From JBLHKW01 sp047618565 (GTDB lineage Bacteria > Planctomycetota > UBA1135 > GCA-002686595): DNA of 42,725 bases. Positions 8,433-16,478 of this stretch are shown piece by piece. Where the stretch lies: positions 1 to 42,725 of the forward strand of contig JBLHKW010000020.1 of assembly GCA_047618565.1 (NCBI GenBank). Reading direction: 5' to 3'. The position numbers and the translations under genes are program-made. Each line of letters starts with the position of its first letter. Position 1 is the first letter of the stretch. The notes beneath the pieces were generated by a model. It worked only from the letters and a program-made list of their open reading frames with translations, was not told where the DNA came from and made no database searches.

Positions 8433-9202
8433 TCGCAAGCGCCGCGTTCGGCATCAGCAAACAGACGCTCGGCTGGTTGGCTGCCACCTCGCTCGTCACC
8501 CTGGTGGCCTCGATCCTCATCCTGCCGTTCGTGGTCCTGCGCCTGCCCGCGAACCACTTCCTGCGTGAGACGCCGCCGCCCGCGGCCAGCCGGGCGCAGG
8601 CCCTGCGACGCATGGCCGGAAATGCCTGCGGGGCGCTGCTGGTCCTGACCGGACTCGCCATGCTTGCCCTTCCCGGGCAAGGGCTACTCACGATCCTGGT
8701 CGGATTGAGCTGGATGACGTTCCCCAGAAAGGTCGCCCTCGAGCGCTGGATCGTCACGCGAGCGCATCTCCTGCGACCCATGAACTGGATCCGCAAGGAG
8801 GGACACCGACCGCCGCTGCTGGCTCCCACCGCGGCCACCAAAGGCGTAGACTCTCAAGCGGGGCAAGAGCCCTTACACCCCCAGCCGGAATCACGCCCCG
8901 CCCGACGGCAAAGCACCGCGGGCAGAGATCACCCCATGCAAAGCGAACAACTGCGCGAGTCCCTGAGACAACTGCGCGCCACCATCGAGGCCTCGGATCT
9001 GAGCCAGGGCCCGGCACGCGAGAAGCTGAACCAACTGATCAGCGATATCGAGCACAAGCTTGAGGATCCGGATGACGCGGAGCGTCACGCCAGCCTGGTG
9101 GAGAACGTGAAGGACTCGATCCAGCATCTCGAGCTGGAACACCCGCGCGCGACCACGATCCTGAACCAGATCATGGCGGCGCTCGGCGGCGTCGGTATCT
9201 GA
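8429..9202 (+). CDS. Membrane protein fused in frame to a DUF4404-like domain
   Basis: One open frame of 257 residues from a TTG that overlaps the upstream stop (TTGA). Residues about 10-35 and 60-92 are two hydrophobic helices; the second carries LALPGQGLLTILVGLSWMTFP, resembling small PGPGW-type membrane proteins. A basic stretch ends in RPPLLAP near residue 133, where such proteins normally stop. About 35 Pro/Gln/Arg-rich residues follow that look like translated intergenic DNA. Residues 170-257 are a complete DUF4404-like protein (MQSEQLRESLRQLRATIEA to ALGGVGI). Either a stop codon was lost and the two were fused, or the second is made independently from ATG 8936. Function of both parts is unknown. 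Confidence 0.6.
   Translation: MIASAAFGISKQTLGWLAATSLVTLVASILILPFVVLRLPANHFLRETPPPAASRAQALRRMAGNACGALLVLTGLAMLALPGQGLLTILVGLSWMTFPRKVALERWIVTRAHLLRPMNWIRKEGHRPPLLAPTAATKGVDSQAGQEPLHPQPESRPARRQSTAGRDHPMQSEQLRESLRQLRATIEASDLSQGPAREKLNQLISDIEHKLEDPDDAERHASLVENVKDSIQHLELEHPRATTILNQIMAALGGVGI
8936..9202 (+). other. Possible independent DUF4404-like gene start inside the fused frame
   Basis: ATG at 8936 would give an 88-residue soluble helical protein, about the usual size for DUF4404 members, with AGAG about 10 bases upstream as a weak ribosome-binding site. This is the alternative reading of the C-terminal third of the 8429-9202 frame. Confidence 0.45.
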
Positions 9203-9218
9203 GCTCAAACGGCGCAGG

Positions 9219-9236
9219 CTGACGCGCACGCGTCAG
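9219..9236. terminator. Hairpin between convergent genes
   Basis: CTGACGCG-ca-CGCGTCAG is a perfect 8-bp stem with a 2-base loop between two converging genes. Its right arm overlaps the stop codon (9233-9235) of the minus-strand gene. No T-run follows, so termination is inferred from position and symmetry. Confidence 0.45.
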
Positions 9237-10816
9237 GAGTCGTCCAGCCAGCGCTGCAGCAGCCCCTTCGAGACCTCGATGAAGTCGCGCTCGGAGAGGA
9301 TGCCCACGAGCTGAGCCCCATCAACGATCGGGAGGCAGCCAACCTTACGCGACTGCATGAGCTCGATCCCCTCCAGGCATGTGGTTTCGGCCGTTGCGGT
9401 CACCGGATCGACTTTCATCACCTCGTGCACTGCGAGCCCGCGCACCTCACGGCCCGCGTGCTCGACCAAGCAGCGCAGCAACGTCCGATGGGACAGCAGC
9501 CCGACCAGGCATCCGCGATCATCTTCCACGGGAACGTGACGCAGGTGGCGCCAGTCCATCACGGTCGCCGCCAGATCGATCAGGTCGTCCGGGTGCACCG
9601 TGAAGACGTCACGGGTCATGAGCTGCCCCAGCGTCCTGAAGCCATCTCGCTCCGGCTCACCCTGCGTCGCAGGAAGGCTCGCCAGGGGCCACGTGTGCAC
9701 TGGCCTACCACTCTCTGACCCGGCCAGCAAGCCCGCCGTCAGGCTACGGCTCTTCGAATCCCCGTGGGCATGAGCGTCCATGGCAGCCAGGGAGTCAAGC
9801 GCCCACTGCGCGCCCGTTCGACCGCTCGCGACACGGTCCTGAATGACGCCGAGGTAGCGATCAATATCACCTCCGTCGATACCGCGACTCGCCAGACCGG
9901 CCCGTGCGATGGGCAGCAACTGCTCCAGGATCAGCTCGTCGGCCGCGTGCTCCGTGCCGCCGAACCAGCGCAACCGCGCGTGCAGGCCATAACGTGCTGC
10001 GCTCAAGAAGTTCGCCTTGACGTCGTCAAACTCGATTCGCTCGCGCACGTCGGCACCGCAGTCGTCGAGACCTGACATCAGCCCGAAAAAGAATGCGGCG
10101 TTCGCACACTGGTCGACAGGAGTCGGCCCGGCCGGCAGCGCGCGGTTCTCGATGCGCAGGTGCGGACGACCGTCGATCACCCCGTAACAGGGTCGGTTCC
10201 AGCGGTAGATCGTTCCGTTGTGCATGCACAGGGCCCGCAGGCGCGGGATCTCGCCGCGCTTGAGCACGGCCAGGGAGGACTCGGACTGCTCCGCCGCGAT
10301 GATCGGCCGGAAGCGCGCGATGTCCTCGCGGAAGAGTTCCAGGCGCGAATCGGAGACCCAATCATCCCCGAACCGTACGCGTCGGCGCACGCAGCGATCG
10401 GTCATGGCCTGGGTGCGAGTGTCGAGCGACTGCTCCATCAACGCGACCCGGGTCTCGTGCCAGAGGCGGTGTTGCAGCATCACGGGCGAGTTGACCGCCG
10501 CCGCCAGAACCGGCGCCGTGATGGCCTGCGCCAGGTTGTACAGGCGCGCAAACTCCGGCGCTGCAACCTGGAAATGGATCTGAAAGCTGGTGTTACAGGC
10601 CTCGAGCATGACGTTGTGATGGGTCACCTGAAGCTGGTCCAGACCCTTGATCAACGTCTTGAAGCTCCCGCCCGCGAGGGCCGACATGCGCTCCGACAGA
10701 CGTTGATAGCGCGGAATCGGCGTCATGTACTCGACGCCCAAATGCGCGCGCTCGAGCGTCGGCAATATGCCGCACAGGAGAATGCGCGTGCGCTCCTTGG
10801 ATCCCGCCCGGCGCAC
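9233..10816 (-). CDS. 3' fragment: ligase C-terminal part plus two CBS domains
   Basis: This frame of 527 codons could restart at GTG 10816, just beyond the element, but no ribosome-binding site precedes that GTG. It lacks the N-terminal GAEQE strand of the ligase fold, so catalysis is doubtful. The CBS pair (MTRDVFTVHPDDLIDLA near residue 395 and VHEVMKVDPVTATAETTCLEG near 460) is intact and could still fold. Listed separately because a gene finder would call it as a gene. Confidence 0.5.
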   Translation of the reverse strand: MRRAGSKERTRILLCGILPTLERAHLGVEYMTPIPRYQRLSERMSALAGGSFKTLIKGLDQLQVTHHNVMLEACNTSFQIHFQVAAPEFARLYNLAQAITAPVLAAAVNSPVMLQHRLWHETRVALMEQSLDTRTQAMTDRCVRRRVRFGDDWVSDSRLELFREDIARFRPIIAAEQSESSLAVLKRGEIPRLRALCMHNGTIYRWNRPCYGVIDGRPHLRIENRALPAGPTPVDQCANAAFFFGLMSGLDDCGADVRERIEFDDVKANFLSAARYGLHARLRWFGGTEHAADELILEQLLPIARAGLASRGIDGGDIDRYLGVIQDRVASGRTGAQWALDSLAAMDAHAHGDSKSRSLTAGLLAGSESGRPVHTWPLASLPATQGEPERDGFRTLGQLMTRDVFTVHPDDLIDLAATVMDWRHLRHVPVEDDRGCLVGLLSHRTLLRCLVEHAGREVRGLAVHEVMKVDPVTATAETTCLEGIELMQSRKVGCLPIVDGAQLVGILSERDFIEVSKGLLQRWLDDS

Positions 10817-10821
10817 GAGGT

Positions 10822-11023
10822 CTAGCCCGATCTATTCATGACCACGCGGACGAAATACCACGAACGGCCGGCTTCGCCGTCCTTTCGGGCTTTGGCGGCA
10901 CTTTGCGAACATTGGCGTCCTCGGCGACCAAAAAAGGTCGCCTGCGGGGCCAATGCCCGCAAAGCGCCACCAAAGCCCGAATCGAGGCGTTTCGCCTCGC
11001 GGCTCATGAATAGATCGGGCTAG
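10822..11023. mobile_element. Complete family A palindromic element (CTAG-flanked)
   Basis: A 202-bp unit counting both flanking CTAGs. The ends are 20-bp perfect inverted repeats beginning CTAGCCCGATCTATTCATGA. The arms stay complementary over much of their length around the central hairpin GGCGACC-aaaaaa-GGTCGCC near 10928-10948. One arm has a side hairpin CGAGGCG-ttt-CGCCTCG near 10983-10999. CTAG at each end is consistent with a 4-base target duplication; deleting the element with one CTAG restores the host gene. It contains no transposase frame, so it is MITE-like and would depend on a transposase elsewhere. Confidence 0.8.
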
Positions 11024-11453
11024 CAGTTCGTCCATCTCGCGCTCCATGCGCGATAGGCCGTCGCTGCCGAACACGCGCGGCTCGAGGTTCGCCTCGAGGT
11101 TGAAGATGCCGAGCTCGGTCGTGATGCGACCATCCTCAACCCGATCAAGGATCTTCATGGCGGTGGTCGCAGGACGAAGAGATTCATCGATCAGCACCAT
11201 TTCCTGCTCAGCGCCGATCCTACGCACATCTGCTTCGATCAGACCGTCGCTCAGGATGCACTCGAGCGCCTGGACGTCGTCGAGCAACGCCCTGACGAAA
11301 CCGCGCATCTGCTCGCCGTCACCGCCCACCTGTATCCGATGTTCGCCCATGGAGTATCCACCACCGAGTGTCGAAAATAGCCGAGAGGCGCATCCCTGGC
11401 CAGAGGCGCGAGACGTAGACGAGGCAGGACTACTGCGTAGGCCCGGCCGCGTG

Positions 11454-11590
11454 TCAATCGGTGCCGACGCCCTTCGCGCCGAGCGCCACATCCAGGAAAT
11501 GCTCGAGCACATCCGTCGAGGTGAGAATCCCCACCAGAGCCTCGCCATCGAGCGCCGGCAATCGGCTTGTGCGCTGCAGTTCCCCCCACG
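11454..11590 (-). pseudogene. Remnant of a CBS-domain protein (C-terminal piece)
   Basis: The minus strand reads LPALDGEALVGILTSTDVLEHFLDVAL and then stops at 11454-11456. The pattern LxALDG-xxLVGILTxTDVLExFL is the second half of a CBS domain. The reading frame is closed by an in-frame stop just upstream (about 11592), and no start codon or remaining domain is present. It is therefore a decayed 3' end of a gene that once lay upstream of the ligase/CBS gene. Confidence 0.55.
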
Positions 11591-11686
11591 CCTACGCACA
11601 TGTGGGACCTACATATCTTCGCCAACGGGCGGATAGTACTCATGTAGACAACCCAGGCCAGAGAACAGGACGGAGACCATCCCCAC

Positions 11687-12595
11687 ATGAAGCCCATGCA
11701 CATTCTCCTCACGACGGACCTTTCCGACGAAGCGCTGCGCGCATTCCAGCCCGCAAGCCAGCTGGCAAGTCAGCTGGGCGCGCGCGTGACGCTCCTGCAC
11801 GTCATGCGCGACGCGGCCGTCCCCCTACGCGCAAGTCCGGCGGAAGCAGCCATCTGCCTGCCGGACCTGGCGACCGAGCGCAAGCACGCCGAGAAGCTCC
11901 TGGTCAAGCAGGCTCTGTCCCTGCCGACCGACCTCGACGTGACCACCCAGGTCGTCGCTGGCGGTGACGTGGCCGAAACGGTCACCACGTACGCAGAGGA
12001 GCAACACGCCGACCTCGTCGTGCTCTCCACCCATGGGCATTCGGGCGTCCAGCGCCTGGTCATGGGTAGCGTGGCCGAGGCCGTGGTGCGAAATGCGCAG
12101 GTCCCGGTGCTGAGCATCCCGCCCGCGGACGAGGACGGCGCAAAGCCCGCCGCAATCCAGAAACAGATCCTGCTGACCGCCGACCTTTCCGACGATGGGT
12201 TCCGCTCCTACGAGCCCGTGCTGGCCCTCGCCACGAAGCTGGGTTCGACGCTTACCGCGTTACACGTGGTGCCCGAGACCCGGGCTACGCCCCACGGCGC
12301 GCCGTTTGCACCGAGGGTGCCCGAGGCCGATCTGCCTCGCCAGATGGCGGAAGCGCATGCCGCGCTCCAGGACCGCTGCACACCCCTGGGTGACGACCGC
12401 TCGGTCCGGGCCGAGGTGATCAGTAGCGAGAAGCCAGCCAGGGCAATCGTGGACTTCGCCCGGGATGACGGCACGAGCATCATCGCCATCACCACCCACG
12501 CGCGAAAGGGCCTTCGCCGTCTCGCCCTCGGCAGCGTCGCGGCGGCCGTACTGCGCCAGAGCTCCATCCCCGTGCTGAGCATTCACCGCTCCTGA
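11687..12595 (+). CDS. Universal stress protein with two UspA domains
   Basis: A 302-residue cytosolic protein made of two tandem UspA domains (residues about 1-148 and 155-302). Each begins with the beta strand and DLSD motif (HILLTTDLSDEAL; QILLTADLSDDGF). Each ends with the glycine-rich stretch before VPVLSI (STHGHSGVQRLVMGSVAEAVV; TTHARKGLRRLALGSVAAAVL). The first domain keeps the G-x2-G-x9-G-(S/T) ATP-binding pattern; the second has ARKG in place of GHSG but retains the last GS. Tandem Usp proteins are produced under stress, low oxygen or growth arrest. The response-regulator gene starts 14 bases downstream, so they probably share a transcript. Confidence 0.9.
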   Translation: MKPMHILLTTDLSDEALRAFQPASQLASQLGARVTLLHVMRDAAVPLRASPAEAAICLPDLATERKHAEKLLVKQALSLPTDLDVTTQVVAGGDVAETVTTYAEEQHADLVVLSTHGHSGVQRLVMGSVAEAVVRNAQVPVLSIPPADEDGAKPAAIQKQILLTADLSDDGFRSYEPVLALATKLGSTLTALHVVPETRATPHGAPFAPRVPEADLPRQMAEAHAALQDRCTPLGDDRSVRAEVISSEKPARAIVDFARDDGTSIIAITTHARKGLRRLALGSVAAAVLRQSSIPVLSIHRS

Positions 12596-12609
12596 GAACC
12601 GGACCACTA

Positions 12610-13266
12610 ATGATGAACACCAAGCTCTACCTCATCGAAGACCAGGCCCTGATCAGGGCTGGGTTCAAGAACCTCCTGAACCAGCGCGAAGCCCTCGAGG
12701 TCATCGGCGACAGTGGCGACGCGCGCGCGTCCATCTCCGAGATCGCGGAGCTTCGGCCCGATGTGGTGCTGCTCGACATCACGATGCCGGGTCTCTCGGG
12801 CATCGACGCCATCAAGCAAATCCGGAGGGTCAGCCCGAGGTCCAGGATCATCATGCTCACCCACCACGAGAGCCAGAACTTCGTGACTCAGGCCCTGCGC
12901 GAGGGCGCCGATGGGTACGTCTCGAAGGACTCCAGCGAGGAGGAGCTCAGCCTGGCCATCGACTCTGTCCTGCGTGGAACAACCTTCGTCTCTCCGCGCG
13001 CCGCGGGCGGACTCTTCGCCCGCGTTGGCGGGACGGCTGAGCAGCCGCTCACCGCCCCGACCCCGATCGATTCCCTCACCCATCGTGAACGAGAGACGTT
13101 CCAGTTGCTGGCGGTCGGGATGTGCAACAAGGAGGTTGCGCGCCACCTCGGCGTGAGCCTGGGAACCGCAAAGAAGCACCGTGAGAACCTGCAACGCAAA
13201 CTCGATTGCCATTCAGCGGCGGAACTCGCTCGGCTGGCGATCCGGGAGGGCCTGCTCTGCGCGTGA
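12610..13266 (+). CDS. NarL/FixJ-family response regulator
   Basis: A 218-residue two-component regulator. The receiver domain (residues about 4-120) has the acidic pair ED at 10-11, the phospho-acceptor Asp56 in VVLLDITMPG, Thr near 83 in IIMLTHH and Lys near 105 in YVSKDSS. The C-terminal LuxR-type helix-turn-helix (residues about 152-212) has LTHRERETFQLLAVGMCNKEVARHLGVS and the recognition helix VSLGTAKKHRENLQRKL. It should bind DNA when phosphorylated. No sensor kinase is nearby, so the partner is encoded elsewhere. It follows the universal stress protein by 14 bases. Two ATG codons are in tandem at the start; either is possible. Confidence 0.92.
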   Translation: MMNTKLYLIEDQALIRAGFKNLLNQREALEVIGDSGDARASISEIAELRPDVVLLDITMPGLSGIDAIKQIRRVSPRSRIIMLTHHESQNFVTQALREGADGYVSKDSSEEELSLAIDSVLRGTTFVSPRAAGGLFARVGGTAEQPLTAPTPIDSLTHRERETFQLLAVGMCNKEVARHLGVSLGTAKKHRENLQRKLDCHSAAELARLAIREGLLCA

Positions 13267-13305
13267 ACAGGCGCTCACTTGGAGACACTGGCAGCGTCTG
13301 GCATC

Positions 13306-14244
13306 ATGCCAGGCATGCGCGTCGCAATAGCCCAGACATCTCCGGTATGGATGGATTCCCGAGCCACCACGGAGAAGGTCTGCAACTGGATCCAGCAGGC
13401 GTCCAGGGCGGGCGCCGAACTGGTCGCCTTCGGTGAGAGCTTCCTGCCTGGCTACCCGTTCTGGGTAGACCACGGCGGAGCTTCGCGTTTCGTCGACGAG
13501 GACCAACGGGCGGCGTACGCCCGCTACCTGGAAGCCGGCATAGAATCCGGGGGGCCGGAACTGACGTGTATCGCCAGCGCCGCCCGTGAATGCGGCATCC
13601 ACGTCTACGTGGGCATCGCCGAGCGCGGCGTCGGGAATGCGTCGGGTACGCTGTTCTGTACCCTGGTGGCGATCGATCCGGAACACGGCGTGGTCAACAT
13701 GCACCGCAAGCTCTCACCGACATTCGGGGAGCGCCTGGTCTGGGGCCGCGGCGACGGGCACGGACTGCGAGTGCAGGCACTCGGGAATGGCTGGAGCGTC
13801 GGTGGTCTCAACTGCTGGGAGAACTGGATGCCGCAGGCACGTCACGCGATCTACGCTGGTGGCGCCAACCTGCACATCGCACTGTGGCCCGGTTCCGTGC
13901 GCAACACGTGCGACATCACGCGCTTCATCGCCCTCGAAGGACGCTGCTATGTGATCTCGGCCAGCACGCTGCTCGGACCTGCTGACATTCCCGAGAGCTT
14001 CCCATTGCACGGCGAGTGCGCTCCCGAGTTCGACGGCGGCTCCGCCATCGCAGGCCCCGACGGAGCGTGGGTCATCGAACCTGTCGCCGGCACGGAAGGG
14101 TTGATCGTCGCGGAACTGGATCTGGAGCGGGTGCGCAGGGCCCGCCAGCAGATGGACGCGACCGGGCATTACAGCCGGCCCGACGTATTCGAGGTCCACG
14201 TCCACCGCCGCAGGCTGGATGCGGTGGTCTTCGACGACGACTGA
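13306..14244 (+). CDS. Nitrilase-type carbon-nitrogen hydrolase
   Basis: A cytosolic enzyme of about 312 residues in the nitrilase superfamily. Counting from ATG 13306, the catalytic triad is visible: Glu44 in FGESFLPGYPFW, Lys135 in MHRKLSPTFGERLVWG and Cys170 in GLNCWENWMPQARHA. The NCWENxMP context and LxPTFxERLVWGxGDG are typical of true nitrilases (branch 1), which hydrolyse a nitrile to an acid and ammonia, rather than of amidases. The substrate is unknown. An upstream TTG (13279) is possible, but the family similarity starts at MRVAIAQ. It lies 39 bases after the response regulator and may be in the same operon. Confidence 0.88.
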   Translation: MPGMRVAIAQTSPVWMDSRATTEKVCNWIQQASRAGAELVAFGESFLPGYPFWVDHGGASRFVDEDQRAAYARYLEAGIESGGPELTCIASAARECGIHVYVGIAERGVGNASGTLFCTLVAIDPEHGVVNMHRKLSPTFGERLVWGRGDGHGLRVQALGNGWSVGGLNCWENWMPQARHAIYAGGANLHIALWPGSVRNTCDITRFIALEGRCYVISASTLLGPADIPESFPLHGECAPEFDGGSAIAGPDGAWVIEPVAGTEGLIVAELDLERVRRARQQMDATGHYSRPDVFEVHVHRRRLDAVVFDDD

Positions 14245-14476
14245 CGTGACCCCCAGGAACGAGCACGTGGCGCCACGCAATCAGGCCACCCAGGCCGTTC
14301 CCAGGCCGTCCCCAGGAGTGTGCAAAAGACACACGCGCGATCGCCAGGGACGCTATCCGCGCGCGTACGTTTGTCCTTTTTTTGTTTCGTCAGATGGCCT
14401 CGCACAGGCCAATAATGGCCAGCATGTGAGCAGCTGACTAGCACCGCACAAGCACATCCGTCTCATCGGAAGACCC
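14245..14476. other. Gene-free stretch before family B copy 1
   Basis: I see no gene. The stretch contains a run of seven T (near 14374-14387, in GTCCTTTTTTTG) on the plus strand downstream of the nitrilase, after a GC-rich segment. This could mark transcription termination, but no clean stem precedes it. Confidence 0.3.
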
Positions 14477-14655
14477 CTAGCAGCCCGTTGAAAAAGTCCC
14501 GTAGCGAGACGGAGCCATCTTCGTCGCAGCAAGGAGTGCGAAGTCGAGACGGCGGAGGCGGCCCTGTAGGGCCGCTGAGCACGGCTCGACGAGCACGACG
14601 CAGCGGCGGCGGAGAGGGCGAAGTCGAGTAGGGAGTTTTTAGGGCGGGCTGCTAG
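14477..14655. mobile_element. Family B inverted-repeat element, copy 1
   Basis: A 179-bp unit running from CTAG to CTAG. Left end CTAGCAGCCCGTTGAAAAAG and right end GTTTTTAGGGCGGGCTGCTAG are imperfect inverted repeats (11 terminal bases perfect). An internal hairpin GCGGCCCT-gt-AGGGCCGC is central. Copy 2 at 18932-19110 is the same length and differs at only one base that I can find (14511 region, GGAGCC versus GAAGCC). It has no coding capacity, so it is MITE-like and mobilised in trans. Confidence 0.85.
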
Positions 14656-14662
14656 CAGCCCG
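14652..14662. repeat. Extra family B terminal repeat abutting copy 1
   Basis: Immediately at the right CTAG of copy 1 the sequence continues CAGCCCG, so CTAGCAGCCCG, the first 11 bases of a family B end, is present again facing outward. It reads into unrelated DNA (TGGTGAATGTC). It looks like the relic of an earlier element end that served as the insertion target. Confidence 0.45.
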
Positions 14663-14875
14663 TGGTGAATGTCACGACCCGCTCACCCGACACCGCCCAC
14701 CCGGGTGGTGTCTCACTTTGGGAGCCGAACGCCCCGGGCCCCGATCCATGCGTACGACCCCAGGCGAAGCCCCACTGTCGGGCTAGTGACTGCTACGATA
14801 AACGTGGTCACGCTGGGATCCCGAAGCTGGTCACGGGCAGCGGAACGCGACCTGAATCCGAACGCAGCCCGAGCC

Positions 14876-16453
14876 ATGATGCATCTGAAAGCAAGGACTC
14901 CCTCACCCGTCGCCACCCGCGGACGCAGCATCTTGCGCATCGTCGGGTTGCTTGGACTGCTCGGCTGCCTCGGCGTCGGCCTGGTGGCGCGCTGGTACTA
15001 CGGGCGGCGTGCGCACCTGACATCGGAGTGGCGTCCCTTGCTCGGCGAGTACGGCACCGACGTGTCCCTCGCGGGCGGCACGCAGGCCGGCTCGTTGCCG
15101 CTGGCGCAGTTGCCCGAGGATGCAATCCTGCTGCGCCTCGATGGCAGTGCACCCGGCGACTACTTTGGCTGGTCCGTGGCCGGCCTCGGCGATGTGAACG
15201 GCGATGGCGTACCCGATGTCGCCGTGGGCGCCCACCAGCTGATCAACGCTGGCGAGCGCCCCAATTTCGACGCTCCGGCGGGCTACGTGCGCGCCTTCTC
15301 GGGCGCTGACGGGAGCGTGCTCTACACCCTGGAGTCCACGGGCAGCCTGAACGTCGACAGCTCCGACGACATGTTCGGGATATCGGTGGCCGCCCTGGAT
15401 GACATCGATGGAGACGGTTGCTCCGACATCGCTGTCGGGTCGTTTCTGTACGATCACGAGGACGCGGACGAGTCGGAGATCGACGAGAACACCGGCGCCG
15501 TCTTCATCTTCTCCGGCGCCACCGGCAAGCAGATCAAGCTGATGGGCGGCGAGCGCTGGGGCGACCGCTTCGGCTTCTCTCTCGACTCGATCGCGGACAT
15601 GGACGGCGATGGGCTGAAGGACCTGCTGATCGGCGTCGAGAAGGCCGAGACCGCCAGCGGGGTCAAGAACGCGGGGCGTGTCGAGGTGTACTCGAGCGCC
15701 ACCTTCGAGCGCCTGGCCATCTCGAACGGGCCCGGATGGGAAGCACGCATGGGGCACAGCGCGATCGCCGTGGGTGACGTGGATGGCGACGGCGTCTGCG
15801 ACTACGCCAGCGGTGCCTACATGTTCGGTGCGCGCGAGGACCAGGGTGCTCAGCGCGGCGCCGTGGGCATCATGTCGGGCAGCACGGGCGCGATCCTGCG
15901 CGGCTGGGAGGGTGCCGAACTGACCGACAACCTGGGCAAGGCCATGGCCAACCTGGGCGACATCGACGGCGACGGCATCGATGACATCGCCCTGGGTGCG
16001 ACCCAGAGTGGGCTCGAGGGCGAACACACGGGGCAGTATTTCGGGCCAGGCTATGTGCGCATCCACTCCTCAGGGGACGGCCACCTGCTGGGCGTTCTGC
16101 TGGGCGAGACACTCGGTGACCAGTTCGGGTGGACACTCGCGAACATCGGCGATCGCAACGCCGACGGGGTCGACGACCTGCTCGTCGGCGCGCCGGCCTC
16201 GATGACCTTCCTGGACAAGAAACTCGACCGGCGCGGGCGCATCTACCTGTTCTCCGGAGCGGACCACAGCCTGCTCAAGGCCTTCGAGGGGCTCGAACTG
16301 AACGACCAGTTCGGTGCGGCGGCAAGCTCCATCGGCGATGTGGACGGGGACGGCCTGTCCGAGGTCCTGGTCGGCGCCCCACAGAACGTGTCCGGGCAGA
16401 CCCAGGCTGGGTACGCGCTGATCCTCTCGGGTCGCATCTTCGCGCCCGAGTGA
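14876..16453 (+). CDS. FG-GAP repeat seven-bladed beta-propeller protein
   Basis: A membrane-anchored surface or periplasmic protein of about 525 residues. After a short basic N-terminus a hydrophobic helix (SILRIVGLLGLLGCLGVGLV, residues about 19-38) serves as signal anchor. Seven FG-GAP repeats follow, each with FG near the start and a calcium-binding DxDGDGxxD loop: GDVNGDGVPD, DDIDGDGCSD, ADMDGDGLKD, GDVDGDGVCD, GDIDGDGIDD, GDRNADGVDD, GDVDGDGLSE. Seven repeats fit a closed integrin-alpha-like propeller. I start at ATG 14876 (or 14879), because the upstream extension of the frame is not protein-like. It is flanked by mobile elements and convergent with the sulfatase gene. Ligand unknown. 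Confidence 0.85.
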   Translation: MMHLKARTPSPVATRGRSILRIVGLLGLLGCLGVGLVARWYYGRRAHLTSEWRPLLGEYGTDVSLAGGTQAGSLPLAQLPEDAILLRLDGSAPGDYFGWSVAGLGDVNGDGVPDVAVGAHQLINAGERPNFDAPAGYVRAFSGADGSVLYTLESTGSLNVDSSDDMFGISVAALDDIDGDGCSDIAVGSFLYDHEDADESEIDENTGAVFIFSGATGKQIKLMGGERWGDRFGFSLDSIADMDGDGLKDLLIGVEKAETASGVKNAGRVEVYSSATFERLAISNGPGWEARMGHSAIAVGDVDGDGVCDYASGAYMFGAREDQGAQRGAVGIMSGSTGAILRGWEGAELTDNLGKAMANLGDIDGDGIDDIALGATQSGLEGEHTGQYFGPGYVRIHSSGDGHLLGVLLGETLGDQFGWTLANIGDRNADGVDDLLVGAPASMTFLDKKLDRRGRIYLFSGADHSLLKAFEGLELNDQFGAAASSIGDVDGDGLSEVLVGAPQNVSGQTQAGYALILSGRIFAPE

Positions 16454-16478
16454 GCACGCGGCGCGCGCACGCGTGCTC
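16452..16478. terminator. Bidirectional hairpin at a convergent junction
   Basis: GAGCACGCG (16452-16460) and CGCGTGCTC (16470-16478) are perfect 9-base inverted repeats with a 9-base loop. They overlap the stop codons of both converging genes (16451-16453 and 16477-16479). The position suits a shared terminator although there is no T-run. Confidence 0.5.

Larger units (their letters stand above)
9233..11350 (-). pseudogene. Glutamate-cysteine-ligase-like/CBS gene interrupted by a palindromic element
   Basis: The 5' part (from ATG 11350) and 3' part of one gene are split by a family A element at 10822-11023. The 5' part has GAEQEMVLID and GRITTELGIFNLEANLEPR, typical of the GCS2-like ligase fold. 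The 3' part continues with ILLCGILPTL, THHNVMLEACNTSFQIHFQ and the substrate-site block RPHLRIENRALPAGPT. It ends with two CBS domains (residues about 395-520 of the 3' frame). Removing 198 bases (10826-11023) restores ELL-DLVRRAGS with no frame change. With the element present the frame stays the same but one TAG (10832-10834) stops it. Known relatives bind glutamate or activate carboxylates; the CBS pair would sense adenylates. Probably inactive, unless the 3' part is expressed alone. Confidence 0.75.

Noticed and set aside
7638..8438. N-terminal extension of the cardiolipin synthase frame
   Set aside because: It is antisense to the endonuclease/exonuclease/phosphatase gene; the membrane-helix start at 7637 matches the family.
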